Shown here one piece after another: positions 1-6,080 of a DNA stretch of 11,067 nucleotides (position 1 is its first letter; every line of letters begins with the position of its first letter). This DNA comes from DASUZB01 sp036377075 (GTDB lineage Bacteria; Actinomycetota; CALGFH01). The position numbers and the translations under genes were made by a program. The stretch is taken from assembly GCA_036377075.1 (NCBI GenBank), contig DASUZB010000222.1, positions 1 to 11,067 on the forward strand, in the 5' to 3' direction. The notes below the pieces were generated by a model. That model was not told the origin of the DNA. It worked only from the letters and a program-made list of their open reading frames with translations, and made no database searches.

Positions 1-449
1 GGATCGCGGGCCCGCCGGGCCCGCACCAGCTCCTCGACCAGGGCCGGGTCGACCACCGAGCCCCCGGCCAGGATGCGCCCCAGCGTGTCCGTGAGCTCGT
101 CCACGTCGCCCACGCGCGTCTTGAGCACGTAGCCCATGGCCCGCCCGGCGCCGAGCAGCTCCATGGCGTGCTCGACCTCGATGTGGGCCGACAAGACGAG
201 GATCGCCACCTGCGGGAGCTCCTGGCGGATCGTCCGCGCCGCCTCCAGCCCCTCGGTGGTGTGGGTCGGGGGCATGCGGATGTCGACCACGGCGACGTCG
301 GGACGGTGCGCGGCCACGGCGTCCAGGAGCGCCTCGCCGTCGGCGACGGCGGCGCACACCTGGTGGCCGCGGTCCTCGAGCAGCCGCACCAGGCCCTCGC
401 GGAACAGGGCGGCGTCCTCGGCGATCACCACCCGCACGGCGGCGCTCAC
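1..449 (-). CDS. NarL/LuxR-family response regulator (partial, C-terminus off window)
   Basis: Cytoplasmic transcription regulator, the phospho-acceptor partner of the histidine kinase encoded just upstream. The 149 visible residues are an almost complete receiver domain: acidic pocket E11-D12, phospho-acceptor D56 (in VVDIRMPP), switch residue S87 (LVLSAHI) and conserved K110 (YVLKTR). The linker starts near residue 130; the expected C-terminal LuxR-type helix-turn-helix lies beyond position 1, so the NarL assignment rests on receiver style (IAEDAALFREGLVRLLE) and the HisKA_3 partner. Start: GTG at 447-449, overlapping the kinase stop as GTGA (446-449). No clear Shine-Dalgarno sequence precedes it, which fits translational coupling. 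Family certain; target genes unknown, autoregulation of the operon is a guess. Confidence 0.93.
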   Translation of the reverse strand, partial: MSAAVRVVIAEDAALFREGLVRLLEDRGHQVCAAVADGEALLDAVAAHRPDVAVVDIRMPPTHTTEGLEAARTIRQELPQVAILVLSAHIEVEHAMELLGAGRAMGYVLKTRVGDVDELTDTLGRILAGGSVVDPALVEELVRARRARD

Positions 450-1849
450 GGCCGCAGCGGCAGCTCGACGGTGACGCGCGTCGGGCCGCCCGGTGGGCTG
501 GCGATCCGCAGGCGGCCGTCGACCGTGCGCACCCGCTGCGCCAGCCCGGACAGGCCGCTGCCGCGGGCCGGGTCGGCGCCGCCGACGCCGTCGTCGCCGA
601 CGGCCAGCAGCAGCTGCCCGTCGTGCTCGGTCGCCTGCATCCTGACCGTGTTCGCGAAGCTGTGCTTGGCGGCGTTGGCGAGCAGCTCCGCGGCGCAGAA
701 GTAGGCGATCGTCTCGATCGCCGGCGTCGGCCGCCGCGGCAGGTCGCTGTGCAGCTCGACCGGGATGGCGCTGGTGGCGGCGAGGGTGGCCAGCGCGTCA
801 CCGAGGCCGTTGTCCAGCACCGGCGGGTGGATCCCCTTGGCCAGGTCGCGCAGCTCGACCAGGGCCTCCTTGGCGCCCCGGTGGGCGGCGTCGAGCAGCT
901 CGCGGGCGCGGCCGACGTCGACCGGCTCGCCGTCGTCGCCGAGCTTCTCCCTGGCCATGCCCAGGTTCATCGCCAGGGTGGCCAGCCGCATCTGGGCGCC
1001 GTCGTGCAGGTCGCGCTCGACCCGGCGCAGCCGGGCGGCGGCGTCGTCGACCGCCAGCGCCCTGGTCTGCTCCAGGTCGCGCACCCGCTGGGTGAGCGTC
1101 CCAGGGCCGAGCAGCGTGCGGATCAGCCAGCGGTCGGCCGCCACCACCGCCCTGGTCACCCACGGCGCGGCGAGCACCATCGCCGCGCCGACGGCGAACG
1201 CGCCGAAGGTGCCGGCGAAGCTGGTCACGTGCAGCACCCGGCCGGGGAAGGGGCTGGCTGCCGGCACCGGGCTCAGGCGCACGCCAGGGGGGTGGTTGCG
1301 GAACAGCCCCCACCAGAACGGGTAGGTCAGGTTGACCAGCCCGCCGAGCCAGAAGTTGGCCGCGTAGCTGTCGAGGACCGCGACCGGAAGCTTCAGCAGC
1401 TGGTAGGCCACGGCCCGCCAGCCGGGCCCGTCGCGCAGGCCCGCGGCGAGCCGGCCGGTCGGCGGTGGCGGTGGCGCCGCGACCCGCTCGCCCAGCAGCC
1501 ACGCCGCCAGGCCGCGGTGGACCACGCCGAGCCGGCGGCCGACGCGCGTCGCCAGCAGCACGACCAGCAGCGCGGCAGGAATGATCGCCACGGCCGCGAC
1601 CCAGGTGGACGCGTACCGCGGCGCGACCAGGACCAGGACGAGCGCCGGCAGGAAGACGCAGAACGGGAGCACGGCGACGACGGAGAACCCGAGCGGGATG
1701 CCGATGAGGGAGAACAGCAGCTCGCGGCGGGCCCGCAGGCTGAGCGGCTCGAGCGCCACCGCGCGGGCGAGCGCGGCCGGCCCGCCGCCCGGCAGCCGGC
1801 CGGGCGGCGGGGACGGGGTCGCCCGGGTCATCGGGTCGGTCGTGCCCAT
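446..1849 (-). CDS. Sensor histidine kinase, HisKA_3 type with multi-pass N-terminal sensor region
   Basis: Membrane sensor kinase of 467 residues that should phosphorylate the overlapping response regulator. Hydrophobic stretches near residues 47-75, 82-103, 150-180 and 208-232 form a multi-pass N-terminal part resembling the actinobacterial 'Sensor' domain (PF13796 type), with no large extracytoplasmic domain, so the signal is probably sensed in or at the membrane, or through the neighbouring ABC pump. The dimerisation/phospho-acceptor helix carries H282 in ERDLHDGAQMRL. The HATPase_c domain has the N box ELLANAAKHS (N392), G1 box DDGVGG (419-424) and G2 box GSGLSGL (430-436). Start ATG at 1849; an AGGA lies about nine bases upstream. 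A second ATG at residue 7 has no better ribosome site. It begins 16 bp after the permease stop, so cotranscription is very likely. Ligand unknown. Confidence 0.95.
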   Translation of the reverse strand: MGTTDPMTRATPSPPPGRLPGGGPAALARAVALEPLSLRARRELLFSLIGIPLGFSVVAVLPFCVFLPALVLVLVAPRYASTWVAAVAIIPAALLVVLLATRVGRRLGVVHRGLAAWLLGERVAAPPPPPTGRLAAGLRDGPGWRAVAYQLLKLPVAVLDSYAANFWLGGLVNLTYPFWWGLFRNHPPGVRLSPVPAASPFPGRVLHVTSFAGTFGAFAVGAAMVLAAPWVTRAVVAADRWLIRTLLGPGTLTQRVRDLEQTRALAVDDAAARLRRVERDLHDGAQMRLATLAMNLGMAREKLGDDGEPVDVGRARELLDAAHRGAKEALVELRDLAKGIHPPVLDNGLGDALATLAATSAIPVELHSDLPRRPTPAIETIAYFCAAELLANAAKHSFANTVRMQATEHDGQLLLAVGDDGVGGADPARGSGLSGLAQRVRTVDGRLRIASPPGGPTRVTVELPLRP

Positions 1850-1865
1850 GGCCTCATTGTCCTGC

Positions 1866-2654
1866 TCAGGCGTCCCGCCTGGCCAGCAGCCACGCGCCGG
1901 CGCCCAGCGTCACGGCGGCGTAGACGCAGAGCACGCCGAGCCCGGCCCACGGCGACAGGAAGCTGACCCGACCGTCGGCCTCGACCGGCTGGACCACGCT
2001 CAGCGAGTTCGCCACGATCGACACCGGCAGGTAGGGCATGATCGCCGGGGCGAACGCGGCAACCATCTGCGCCAGGACGTAGACGCCGCCGACCAGGATC
2101 GCGATCGCCGCCGGCGTGTGCCGGACGATCGCGCCGAGGCCGAGCCCGATGAGCCCGATCAGGCAGTAGCCCGCCCCGCCCAGCACCACCGCCCGCAGCA
2201 CGCCCGGCTGGCCGAGCGTGGGCGCCGGGATCGTGGCGGGCAGCGCGGCCCCGCCGGCGAAGAAGGCGATGAACGACGCGGCCTCGCCGGCGGCGAGCGT
2301 CACCGCGGCGAACACCGCCGCCTTCGCGGCCAGTACCAGCGACCGGTTCGGGATCGCGGTCAGCGTCGCGCGAACCATCCCGGAGGTGTACTCACCGGTC
2401 ATCAGCAGCACGCCGAGGACGCCGGCGAGGAGCAGGCCGAGGGAGATGCCGGCGAGCGCGTTGTTGGTCAGGTCGGCGGAGGCGTCCTTGGTGTTGACCC
2501 CGACGGCGACGGCGATGCCGACCGCCCCGGCGACGGTGAGCGACAGTGCCCACCAGGTCGAGCGCAGGCTGCGCAGCTTGATCCACTCCATCCGCGCCGC
2601 CTGCGGGAAGCGGTAGCGGCCGCGGGGAACGCGGGTGATCGCGGTGGTCGTCAT
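1866..2654 (-). CDS. ABC-2 type transporter permease
   Basis: Integral membrane subunit (262 residues) of an ABC exporter, paired with the ATPase whose stop codon it overlaps (ATGA at 2651-2654). The N-terminus has a cytoplasmic lead ending in RMEWIKLRSLRSTWW, a typical opening of actinobacterial ABC-2 permeases, followed by about six hydrophobic helices near residues 34-52, 66-86, 107-131, 150-175, 182-206 and 235-256. The loop after helix 2, GEYTSGMVRATLTAIPNR, is a recurrent motif of this permease family. A GAGGA a few bases upstream of the ATG serves as ribosome site inside the ATPase gene. The open frame continues upstream of this ATG, but that part is antisense-frame shadow of the ATPase. 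Substrate unknown: such pumps next to two-component systems often export antimicrobial peptides or other envelope-active compounds, which here is inference only. Confidence 0.92.
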   Translation of the reverse strand: MTTTAITRVPRGRYRFPQAARMEWIKLRSLRSTWWALSLTVAGAVGIAVAVGVNTKDASADLTNNALAGISLGLLLAGVLGVLLMTGEYTSGMVRATLTAIPNRSLVLAAKAAVFAAVTLAAGEAASFIAFFAGGAALPATIPAPTLGQPGVLRAVVLGGAGYCLIGLIGLGLGAIVRHTPAAIAILVGGVYVLAQMVAAFAPAIMPYLPVSIVANSLSVVQPVEADGRVSFLSPWAGLGVLCVYAAVTLGAGAWLLARRDA

Positions 2655-3418
2655 GAGGTCCTCGCCTTCGGGTCGTGGGTGGGTGCTTGGTGGTTGGAGT
2701 TCGCTGCCGCGCGGTACTCGACGCTGGCGGAGGTCAGCTCGAGGAACGCCTCCTCCAGCGACGCCGACCGGGCGGCCAGCTCCGCGACCGAGGTCTCGGC
2801 GAGCAGCCGTCCCTGGCCGATCACGACGAGCTGGTCGGCGGTGAGCGCCATCTCGCTGATCAGGTGGCTGGAGACGAACACCGTGCGGCCCTGCGCCGCC
2901 AGCGACCGCAGCAGGTTGCGGATCCAGCGGATCCCCTCGGGGTCGAGGCCGTTGACCGGCTCGTCCAGCAGCAGCACCCGCGGGTCGCCGAGCAGCGCGG
3001 CGGCGATGCCCAGCCGTTGCGCCATACCGAGCGAGAACTTCCCCGCCCGCCGTCGGCCCGCGCCTTCCAGGCCGACGATGCCGAGCACCTCGTCCACCCG
3101 CGAGCGTGGGATGTCGTTGCTGGCCGCCAGCGCGGCGAGGTGGGCGCGGGCGCTGCGGCCCGGGTGGAACGCCTTCGCCTCCAGCAGCGCCCCCACCTCG
3201 CGCAGCGGCCAGCGCAGCTCGCGGTAGCGACGCCCGCTGATCCGCGCCTGCCCGGCGTCCGGCGCGTCCAGGCCGAGGATGATGCGCATGGTGGTCGACT
3301 TGCCGGCGCCGTTCGGGCCGAGGAAGCCGGTCACCCTGCCCGGGTGCACGTCGAAGCTGAGCGCGTCGACGGCGAGGGTGGGGCCGTATCGCTTGGTGAG
3401 ACCACGGGCCTCGATCAT
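2651..3418 (-). CDS. ABC transporter ATP-binding protein (BcrA/ABC-2 type)
   Basis: Cytoplasmic ATPase (255 residues), first gene of the four-gene operon, driving the permease that overlaps its stop. All nucleotide-binding motifs are present: Walker A GPNGAGKST (34-42), signature FSLGMAQRL (128-136, the SLGM variant usual for this subfamily), Walker B VLLLDEP (148-154), D-loop NGLDP (156-160), H-switch SSH (183-185). At the Q-loop the sequence reads GALLEAKAF, so Glu80 stands where many ABC ATPases have Gln, as in bacitracin-exporter-like members. Residues 218-230 (SASLEEAFLELT) are the standard C-terminal motif of exporter ATPases; the last 25 residues are a variable tail. Start ATG at 3418, with AGGAG at 3424-3428 five bases upstream. 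Exported substrate not deducible. Confidence 0.96.
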   Translation of the reverse strand: MIEARGLTKRYGPTLAVDALSFDVHPGRVTGFLGPNGAGKSTTMRIILGLDAPDAGQARISGRRYRELRWPLREVGALLEAKAFHPGRSARAHLAALAASNDIPRSRVDEVLGIVGLEGAGRRRAGKFSLGMAQRLGIAAALLGDPRVLLLDEPVNGLDPEGIRWIRNLLRSLAAQGRTVFVSSHLISEMALTADQLVVIGQGRLLAETSVAELAARSASLEEAFLELTSASVEYRAAANSNHQAPTHDPKARTS

Positions 3419-3615
3419 GGGAGCTCCTGCGGGTCGGTTCGTCCGTCACCAGCAACGGTAGGAACCCGGCCCGCCGCGCGGAACGCGGCTACCACCCGTC
3501 TTCGCCACGGGGGTTTCCCCCCAGGTCCCGTGGGTGCCTTGCGCCTGTGATAGTTGTCACTGACAGGCTGTCGCGGGGGTCGCGTCGTGGAGCCGTCTCG
3601 AGGGGGTCCATCAGG
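3419..3615. other. Structured divergent intergenic region between ABC operon and 3616 gene
   Basis: This 197-bp gap must hold the promoters of two divergent transcription units, but I find no convincing -10/-35 pair on either strand. Several alternative hairpins are visible: ACGGG (3507-3511) can pair with CCCGT at 3495-3499 or at 3527-3531 (the latter extends to the 7-bp pair CCACGGG/CCCGTGG, 3505-3511 with 3527-3533), and inside it GGGGG (3509-3513) can pair with CCCCC (3517-3521). A small palindrome, TGTCACTGACA, lies at 3555-3565. The ATPase ribosome site is at 3424-3428. Confidence 0.5.
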
Positions 3616-4365
3616 ATGGCCAGTTCCACGGAACCCGGCGAAGGCGATCAGGAGCCGCGCCGCCGGAAGGGGAGTGCGGCGATCGCCGCCATCGATCAGC
3701 TGGCTCCAGCCCTCGCCATCATCGCGGCCGCGTGGTACGCCGTCCTCACGTTCAGCTACGACCAGTTCTACCGAAGGCTCACCGTCAGCCTCAGCGACGT
3801 CGGGCTGGGGTACGCGTCGATTCTCGCCAACTCGGTCGGGACTGCGTTCGCGGTCGTCGTCATCGCGGCGGTGCTGAGTGTCCCGGTCATCGTTGGGATG
3901 GTGCTGGTGTGGCTTCTCCGCGGTCGCGAGGTCTCCTGGAGAACGACCAGGCCCTACATCCGGCGTTGGCTGGTCTCGCTGGGAATCGCCTGCTTCCTGA
4001 TCGCCATCTTCGTCCTGCCGGCCATCAGCTCGACCCGCTACGCGCGGGTGAAGGAAGGCAAGGCGGTGCTGCCGCCGCGCCTGCCGGTCGCAGACTTCAC
4101 GCTCCTGCCGATCCATGCTGACCCGGTCACGCTCGAGCCCGCCGCGAAGGACAGCGCGCCAAGCATCGTGGCGATGGCCAAAGGCTCGTTCCTCTATCTT
4201 GGTCAGGCCAACGGTGCGGTGGTCCTGTACGACAGCCACCGCCAACAGGTGATCTACGTCCCCGCGTCCGACGTCGTGCTGAGGGTTACGAATTGTCACG
4301 TTCAAAGCGAGTCCGTGAAGGAAGTCTGCGCAGGAGCCAAGAGCGTCATCTGGCCGTTTGCCTGA
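3616..4365 (+). CDS. Hypothetical three-helix membrane protein with C-terminal soluble domain
   Basis: Not recognised as a named family. The 249-residue product starts with a charged, basic lead (residues 1-20, including PRRRKG), then three hydrophobic segments near 28-46, 73-100 and 118-136, then about 110 residues of mostly polar sequence that would be outside the membrane if the N-terminus is inside. The loop after helix 1 contains RLTVSLSDVGLGYASILA; similar loops occur, to my recollection, in uncharacterised actinobacterial membrane proteins. Two cysteines (in TNCHV and EVCAG) near the C-terminus could form a disulfide. Start: ATG 3616 is preferred because GAGGGGG at 3600-3606 is a good ribosome site; an in-frame GTG at 3547 would add 23 arginine-rich residues overlapping the palindromic region. 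Codon use is less GC-extreme than in the neighbours. It sits 16 bp before the deacylase gene, so the two may be cotranscribed. Confidence 0.8.
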   Translation: MASSTEPGEGDQEPRRRKGSAAIAAIDQLAPALAIIAAAWYAVLTFSYDQFYRRLTVSLSDVGLGYASILANSVGTAFAVVVIAAVLSVPVIVGMVLVWLLRGREVSWRTTRPYIRRWLVSLGIACFLIAIFVLPAISSTRYARVKEGKAVLPPRLPVADFTLLPIHADPVTLEPAAKDSAPSIVAMAKGSFLYLGQANGAVVLYDSHRQQVIYVPASDVVLRVTNCHVQSESVKEVCAGAKSVIWPFA

Positions 4366-4381
4366 CCCGGCGCCACGGCCG

Positions 4382-4879
4382 ATGAGCGACTCCGCCTACG
4401 CCAAGCTGGTGGCGCTGCTCGACGGCGGCGGCGCGCGGTACGAGCTGATCGACCACGCCCCGGAGGGCAGGACCGAGCTGGTCAGCCCGCTGCGCGGCAA
4501 CGAGCTGTCGCACGCGGCAAAGTGCATCGTGGTGATGGTCAAGCTCGGCAAGAAGGTCAAGCGCCACGTGCTCGCCGTGGTCCCGGGCGACGCCCGGGTC
4601 GACCTCGACGCGCTCGAGCGCCTGCTCGGCGGCACCTACGCCGCGTTCGCCTCTCCCGACGTCGCCGAACGGCTCGCCGGCAGCGCCAGCGGCACCATCC
4701 TGCCGTTCTCGTTCCACCCCGAGCTCGAGCTGATCGCCGACCCGGGCCTGCTCGCCCACCCCCGGATCTTCTTCAACGCGGCGCGGCTGGACCGCTCCGT
4801 CGCCCTCGACACCGAGGACTACGTGGCGCTCGCGCGTCCCCGGGTCGAGCCGATCGCCGCGGCCGCTCCCGCGGCCTAG
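4382..4879 (+). CDS. YbaK/EbsC-type aminoacyl-tRNA deacylase
   Basis: Cytoplasmic editing-type enzyme of 165 residues, a complete stand-alone YbaK/aminoacyl-tRNA-editing domain. Such proteins hydrolyse mischarged aminoacyl-tRNAs (for example Cys- or Ala-tRNA(Pro)); the exact substrate cannot be read here. Visible family motifs: YELIDHAPEGRTE (20-32), AAKCIVVMVK (45-54) with the conserved catalytic-type lysine K47, VVPGDARVDL (66-75), GTYAAFASPD (84-93), GTILPFS (104-110) and IFFNAARLD (129-137). The start chosen is ATG 4382, which gives the MSDSAYAKLVALLD opening; it lacks a clear Shine-Dalgarno sequence. An in-frame TTG at 4358 would overlap the upstream gene and add eight residues. It converges with the methyltransferase gene, leaving only 16 bp between the two stops. 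Confidence 0.9.
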   Translation: MSDSAYAKLVALLDGGGARYELIDHAPEGRTELVSPLRGNELSHAAKCIVVMVKLGKKVKRHVLAVVPGDARVDLDALERLLGGTYAAFASPDVAERLAGSASGTILPFSFHPELELIADPGLLAHPRIFFNAARLDRSVALDTEDYVALARPRVEPIAAAAPAA

Positions 4880-4895
4880 CCGCCAGGCGCGGCGG

Positions 4896-5720
4896 TCAGC
4901 GGTGCGCGACCGCCAGCAGGTGGAAGCTCGCGCCGAGCAGGCTCGGCTCCGCCTCGACGCGGCGGATCGCGGCGAGGAGCCGCCGCCGGCGGGCCGGGTC
5001 GGTGAGCCGCCCGGCGAGGTCGGGCAGCACCCCGCCGGGGCCCTCGACGGCGAGCACGGCGTCCAGCCGCAGGCCGGCCTCGCCGACCTCCTCGGCGAGC
5101 TCGCCGGGCAGGTGGAAGAAGGCGGTGGTGAACCAGTGCGGCCGCCCGGTCGGGTTGCGGTGCTGGCCCTCGCGGACGTCGCGCTCCACGATCGCCTCGA
5201 AGCCGAGCTCGTCGATGAAGCCGCGCAGCAGCCCGTCGTAGGTCGAGGCGAAGCGGGAGATCGCCGCCGCGGCGAGCACGCCGCCGGGGCGCAGCACGCG
5301 CCGCGCCTCCGCCAGCGCCGCGATCCGGTCGGCGCGGTCGGTGAGGTGGTACAGGGGGCCGAGCAGCAGCGCGGCGTCGACGCTGGCGTCGGGGCGGTCG
5401 AGGTGTCGCGCGTCGCCGACCGTCGCGCTCGCCAGGGGCGTGGCCGGCTGCCCGTCGGAGGCGTGCCGCGCCTGCTCGACGTGGAGCGCGACCGGGTCGA
5501 CCAGGTGGACCTCGTAGCCACGCGCGGCCAGGGACAGCGCGTAGACCCCAGCGGCGCCGCCGACGTCCATCACCCGCGCCGGTGGCGGCGGCAGGTACCT
5601 GGTGAGCAGCTCCCACGTCCGCACCCGCTCCAGGCTCCCCGGCCCGGTCAGGCGCTCCCGCTCGGGCACGCTGGCATAGTGCGCCGCGATCTCCCCGTCG
5701 AGCAGGTCGTGGTCCCGCAT
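4896..5720 (-). CDS. Class I SAM-dependent methyltransferase
   Basis: Cytoplasmic Rossmann-fold methyltransferase of 274 residues. Motif I is VMDVGGAAGVYA (50-61), the adenosine-binding acidic residue D75 is in VHLVDP, a GDARHLD segment follows near 102-108, then LLGPLYHLTD near 119-128 and the AEARRVLRPGGVL stretch (about 137-149) that closes the core fold. The remaining C-terminal ~120 residues contain a conserved-looking HWFTTAFFHLPGEL segment, probably a substrate cap. Substrate unknown; similar proteins are annotated only as class I or UbiE-like methyltransferases. Start ATG 5720 has GGGAGG about nine bases upstream. It lies 122 bp downstream of the small antitoxin-like gene on the same strand and may share its transcript, although a hairpin lies between them. 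Confidence 0.9.
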   Translation of the reverse strand: MRDHDLLDGEIAAHYASVPERERLTGPGSLERVRTWELLTRYLPPPPARVMDVGGAAGVYALSLAARGYEVHLVDPVALHVEQARHASDGQPATPLASATVGDARHLDRPDASVDAALLLGPLYHLTDRADRIAALAEARRVLRPGGVLAAAAISRFASTYDGLLRGFIDELGFEAIVERDVREGQHRNPTGRPHWFTTAFFHLPGELAEEVGEAGLRLDAVLAVEGPGGVLPDLAGRLTDPARRRRLLAAIRRVEAEPSLLGASFHLLAVAHR

Positions 5721-5823
5721 CCCCGGCGTCCTCCCGTCCCCACAGTCGAGCGTGGGTGTCTTCGGTCACCAGTTGGTACTTCCGGCCCCGCCGTCAGGCA
5801 ACCGAGATTCCGCCGGCGGTGTC

Positions 5824-5841
5824 GAGCATGCACCGATGCTC
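5824..5841 (-). terminator. Hairpin just after the small gene, possible terminator
   Basis: GAGCAT (5824-5829) and ATGCTC (5836-5841) form a perfect 6-bp stem with a 6-base loop starting one base after the stop of the 47-residue gene. There is no T-run after it, so intrinsic termination is doubtful. A second short palindrome, CCGCCGGCGG, lies at 5810-5819. Confidence 0.35.
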
Positions 5842-5842
5842 C

Positions 5843-5986
5843 TCACGCCTCGTCGAGCCCGTCCGCGAGCGTGCCTTCCAGCTCGGCTCGCTCGGCCAGT
5901 TCCTCCTCCCACGCGGCCGGGTCCGCCCGGAGCCGCGCGTAGGCGGCATCGAGCTCGGCGAAGAACCGCTCAGGCTGGTCTGGCAT
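5843..5986 (-). CDS. Small acidic protein (47 aa) resembling an antitoxin C-terminal tail
   Basis: Encodes MPDQPERFFAELD then AYARLRADPAAWEEELAE and a GTLADGLDEA end. The 'DPAAW.EELAER..LEGTLADGLDE' style closely recalls the C-terminal part of actinobacterial type II antitoxins (MazE/Phd-like partners of PemK/MazF toxins), but the N-terminal DNA-binding part is missing and no toxin gene lies beside it. It is acidic, alpha-helical in propensity and soluble. Start ATG 5986 is supported by an excellent ribosome site, GGGAGGTG at 5991-5998, six bases or fewer away once pairing is counted; upstream in-frame TTG at 6070 would add 28 residues but has no such site. It follows the DUF3533-like gene on the same strand by 94 bp. 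It could be an orphan antitoxin, a remnant, or an unrelated small protein. Confidence 0.7.
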   Translation of the reverse strand: MPDQPERFFAELDAAYARLRADPAAWEEELAERAELEGTLADGLDEA

Positions 5987-5990
5987 CGCG

Positions 5991-6034
5991 CACCTCCCGG
6001 GGTCGTGCGACACGGTCGCGGGCTCCGGGAGGTG
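5991..6034 (-). promoter_or_regulatory. Inverted repeat sequestering the Shine-Dalgarno of the small gene
   Basis: CACCTCCCGG (5991-6000) and CCGGGAGGTG (6025-6034) are perfect 10-bp inverted repeats separated by 24 bases. In the minus-strand transcript the proximal arm contains the Shine-Dalgarno GGGAGGTG of the 47-residue gene, four bases from its ATG, and the distal arm is anti-Shine-Dalgarno-like. The stem can be lengthened with a GCG/CGC pair across one bulged base. Folded, it would hide the ribosome site, so translation of the small gene is plausibly controlled by RNA structure. The effector is unknown; seen only as sequence complementarity. Confidence 0.6.
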
Positions 6035-6051
6035 GCGCAAGGGGGTTGCCG

Positions 6052-6070
6052 TTGGTTGTGGACAACCCAA
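6052..6070 (-). terminator. Hairpin after the DUF3533-like gene, possible terminator
   Basis: On the minus strand, eleven or so bases past the stop at 6081, GGTTG/CAACC form a 5-bp stem around a TCCA loop, and outer TTGG/CCAA can pair across a one-base bulge. No T-run follows. It could end or attenuate the transcript before the leader of the small gene; weak evidence. Confidence 0.3.
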
Positions 6071-6080
6071 GGGCTTCGCG

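Noticed and set aside
1581..3227. Long plus-strand open frame opposite the permease and ATPase genes
   Set aside because: High GC makes long antisense frames common; its translation is low-complexity Arg/Ser/Gly-rich and shows no domain, while the opposite strand has complete ABC motifs.
3547..3615. N-terminal extension of the three-helix membrane protein from GTG 3547
   Set aside because: It would add 23 Arg/Ser/Gly-rich residues, has no ribosome site, and overlaps the palindromic region; ATG 3616 has a good Shine-Dalgarno sequence.
4880..4895. CCGCC/GGCGG pairing between the convergent deacylase and methyltransferase genes as a terminator
   Set aside because: Only a 5-bp stem in a very GC-rich 16-bp gap, expected by chance; not strong enough to list.
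5648..5833. Short minus-strand frame following the antitoxin-like gene, checked as a possible toxin
   Set aside because: Its Arg/Gly/Cys-rich translation shows no PemK/MazF, RelE or VapC motif and overlaps the start of the methyltransferase in another frame.
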